A stretch of DNA of 5,854 nucleotides, taken from the NCBI GenBank assembly GCA_937884735.1, contig CAKZYI010000636.1, positions 1-5,854 on the forward strand, given 5' to 3'. Every line of letters starts with the position of its first letter. Position 1 is the stretch's first letter. This DNA comes from an uncultured Pleurocapsa sp. GTDB taxonomy: Bacteria > Cyanobacteriota > Cyanobacteriia > Cyanobacteriales > Xenococcaceae. A program made the translations under genes and the position numbers. This document shows positions 5,802 through 5,854 of the stretch, piece by piece. A model generated the notes under the pieces. That model was not told the DNA's origin, ran no database searches, and saw only the letters and a list, made by a program, of their open reading frames with translations.

Positions 5802-5833
5802 TATAATTGTTAACAAGATTTTGGATTTATAAT
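5802..5833 (+). promoter_or_regulatory. Two rightward -10-like boxes flanking a palindrome
   Basis: Perfect TATAAT hexamers occur on the plus strand at 5802-5807 and 5828-5833. Neither has a strong -35 at standard spacing; the second has TTGTTA (5807-5812) at 15 nt. The 10-bp palindrome TTGTTAACAA (5807-5816) covers the expected start site of the first. If real, they would drive a gene beyond the right edge, divergent from serA. Confidence 0.25.
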
Positions 5834-5854
5834 CTCATAATTATTTCTATCTAC

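Larger units (their letters stand above)
5569..5854. other. Upstream region of serA, no gene seen
   Basis: This 286-nt AT-rich stretch should hold the leftward serA promoter, but I could not find a convincing -35/-10 pair on the minus strand. It contains a 6-bp stem GTCGTT/AACGAC (5663-5668 and 5679-5684), a longer wobble-containing hairpin (5700-5731) and two rightward TATAAT boxes. No coding sequence of credible length and no tRNA is visible. Confidence 0.5.

Noticed and set aside
1..5854. CRISPR array, insertion sequence, tRNA or rRNA, toxin-antitoxin or defence genes
   Set aside because: I saw no regularly spaced repeats, transposase motifs, terminal inverted repeats with target duplications or cloverleaf-like segments. 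All substantial open frames are explained by five housekeeping genes.

Overview
The window looks like ordinary chromosomal DNA from a cyanobacterium with an AT-rich genome. Three things support this. Ycf3, a photosystem I assembly factor, is found only in oxygenic phototrophs. Three perfect copies of the cyanobacterial HIP1 octamer GCGATCGC occur in under 6 kb. All five proteins read like cyanobacterial family members. I cannot fix the genus from this sequence.

Layout, left to right. Positions 1-1543 (+) carry a thiamine-diphosphate enzyme of the acetolactate synthase family whose 5' end is damaged or missing. A long AT-rich hairpin (1573-1628) and a plausible sigma-70-type promoter (1646-1674) separate it from ycf3 (1697-2218, +). 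The gene gatC (2309-2605, +) follows, and this rightward group ends at a strong intrinsic terminator (2636-2668). On the opposite strand, reading leftward, serA (5562-3937) ends at a perfect 15-bp terminator hairpin. After a 306-nt gap comes prmA (3630-2695), which has its own TATAAT promoter. The rightward and leftward groups converge at about 2610-2694. The last 290 nt hold the serA upstream region and possible promoter elements pointing out of the window to the right.

The genes are housekeeping functions rather than one pathway. They cover pyruvate-derived acetolactate formation, photosystem I biogenesis, Gln-tRNA (and possibly Asn-tRNA) formation by amidation, ribosomal protein L11 methylation, and the first step of serine synthesis. 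I found no mobile element, CRISPR array, defence cassette or RNA gene, and nothing that looks like an undescribed multi-gene system.

Two points deserve a second look. The first ~95 nt still align in frame with the acetolactate synthase family but are full of substitutions, including an in-frame stop and loss of the catalytic Glu. They then become clean abruptly, which suggests a low-quality sequence end or a very recent 5' lesion. SerA also runs 14 residues past its usual Lys-Leu end, apparently through stop-codon loss, and now stops 2 nt before its terminator hairpin.
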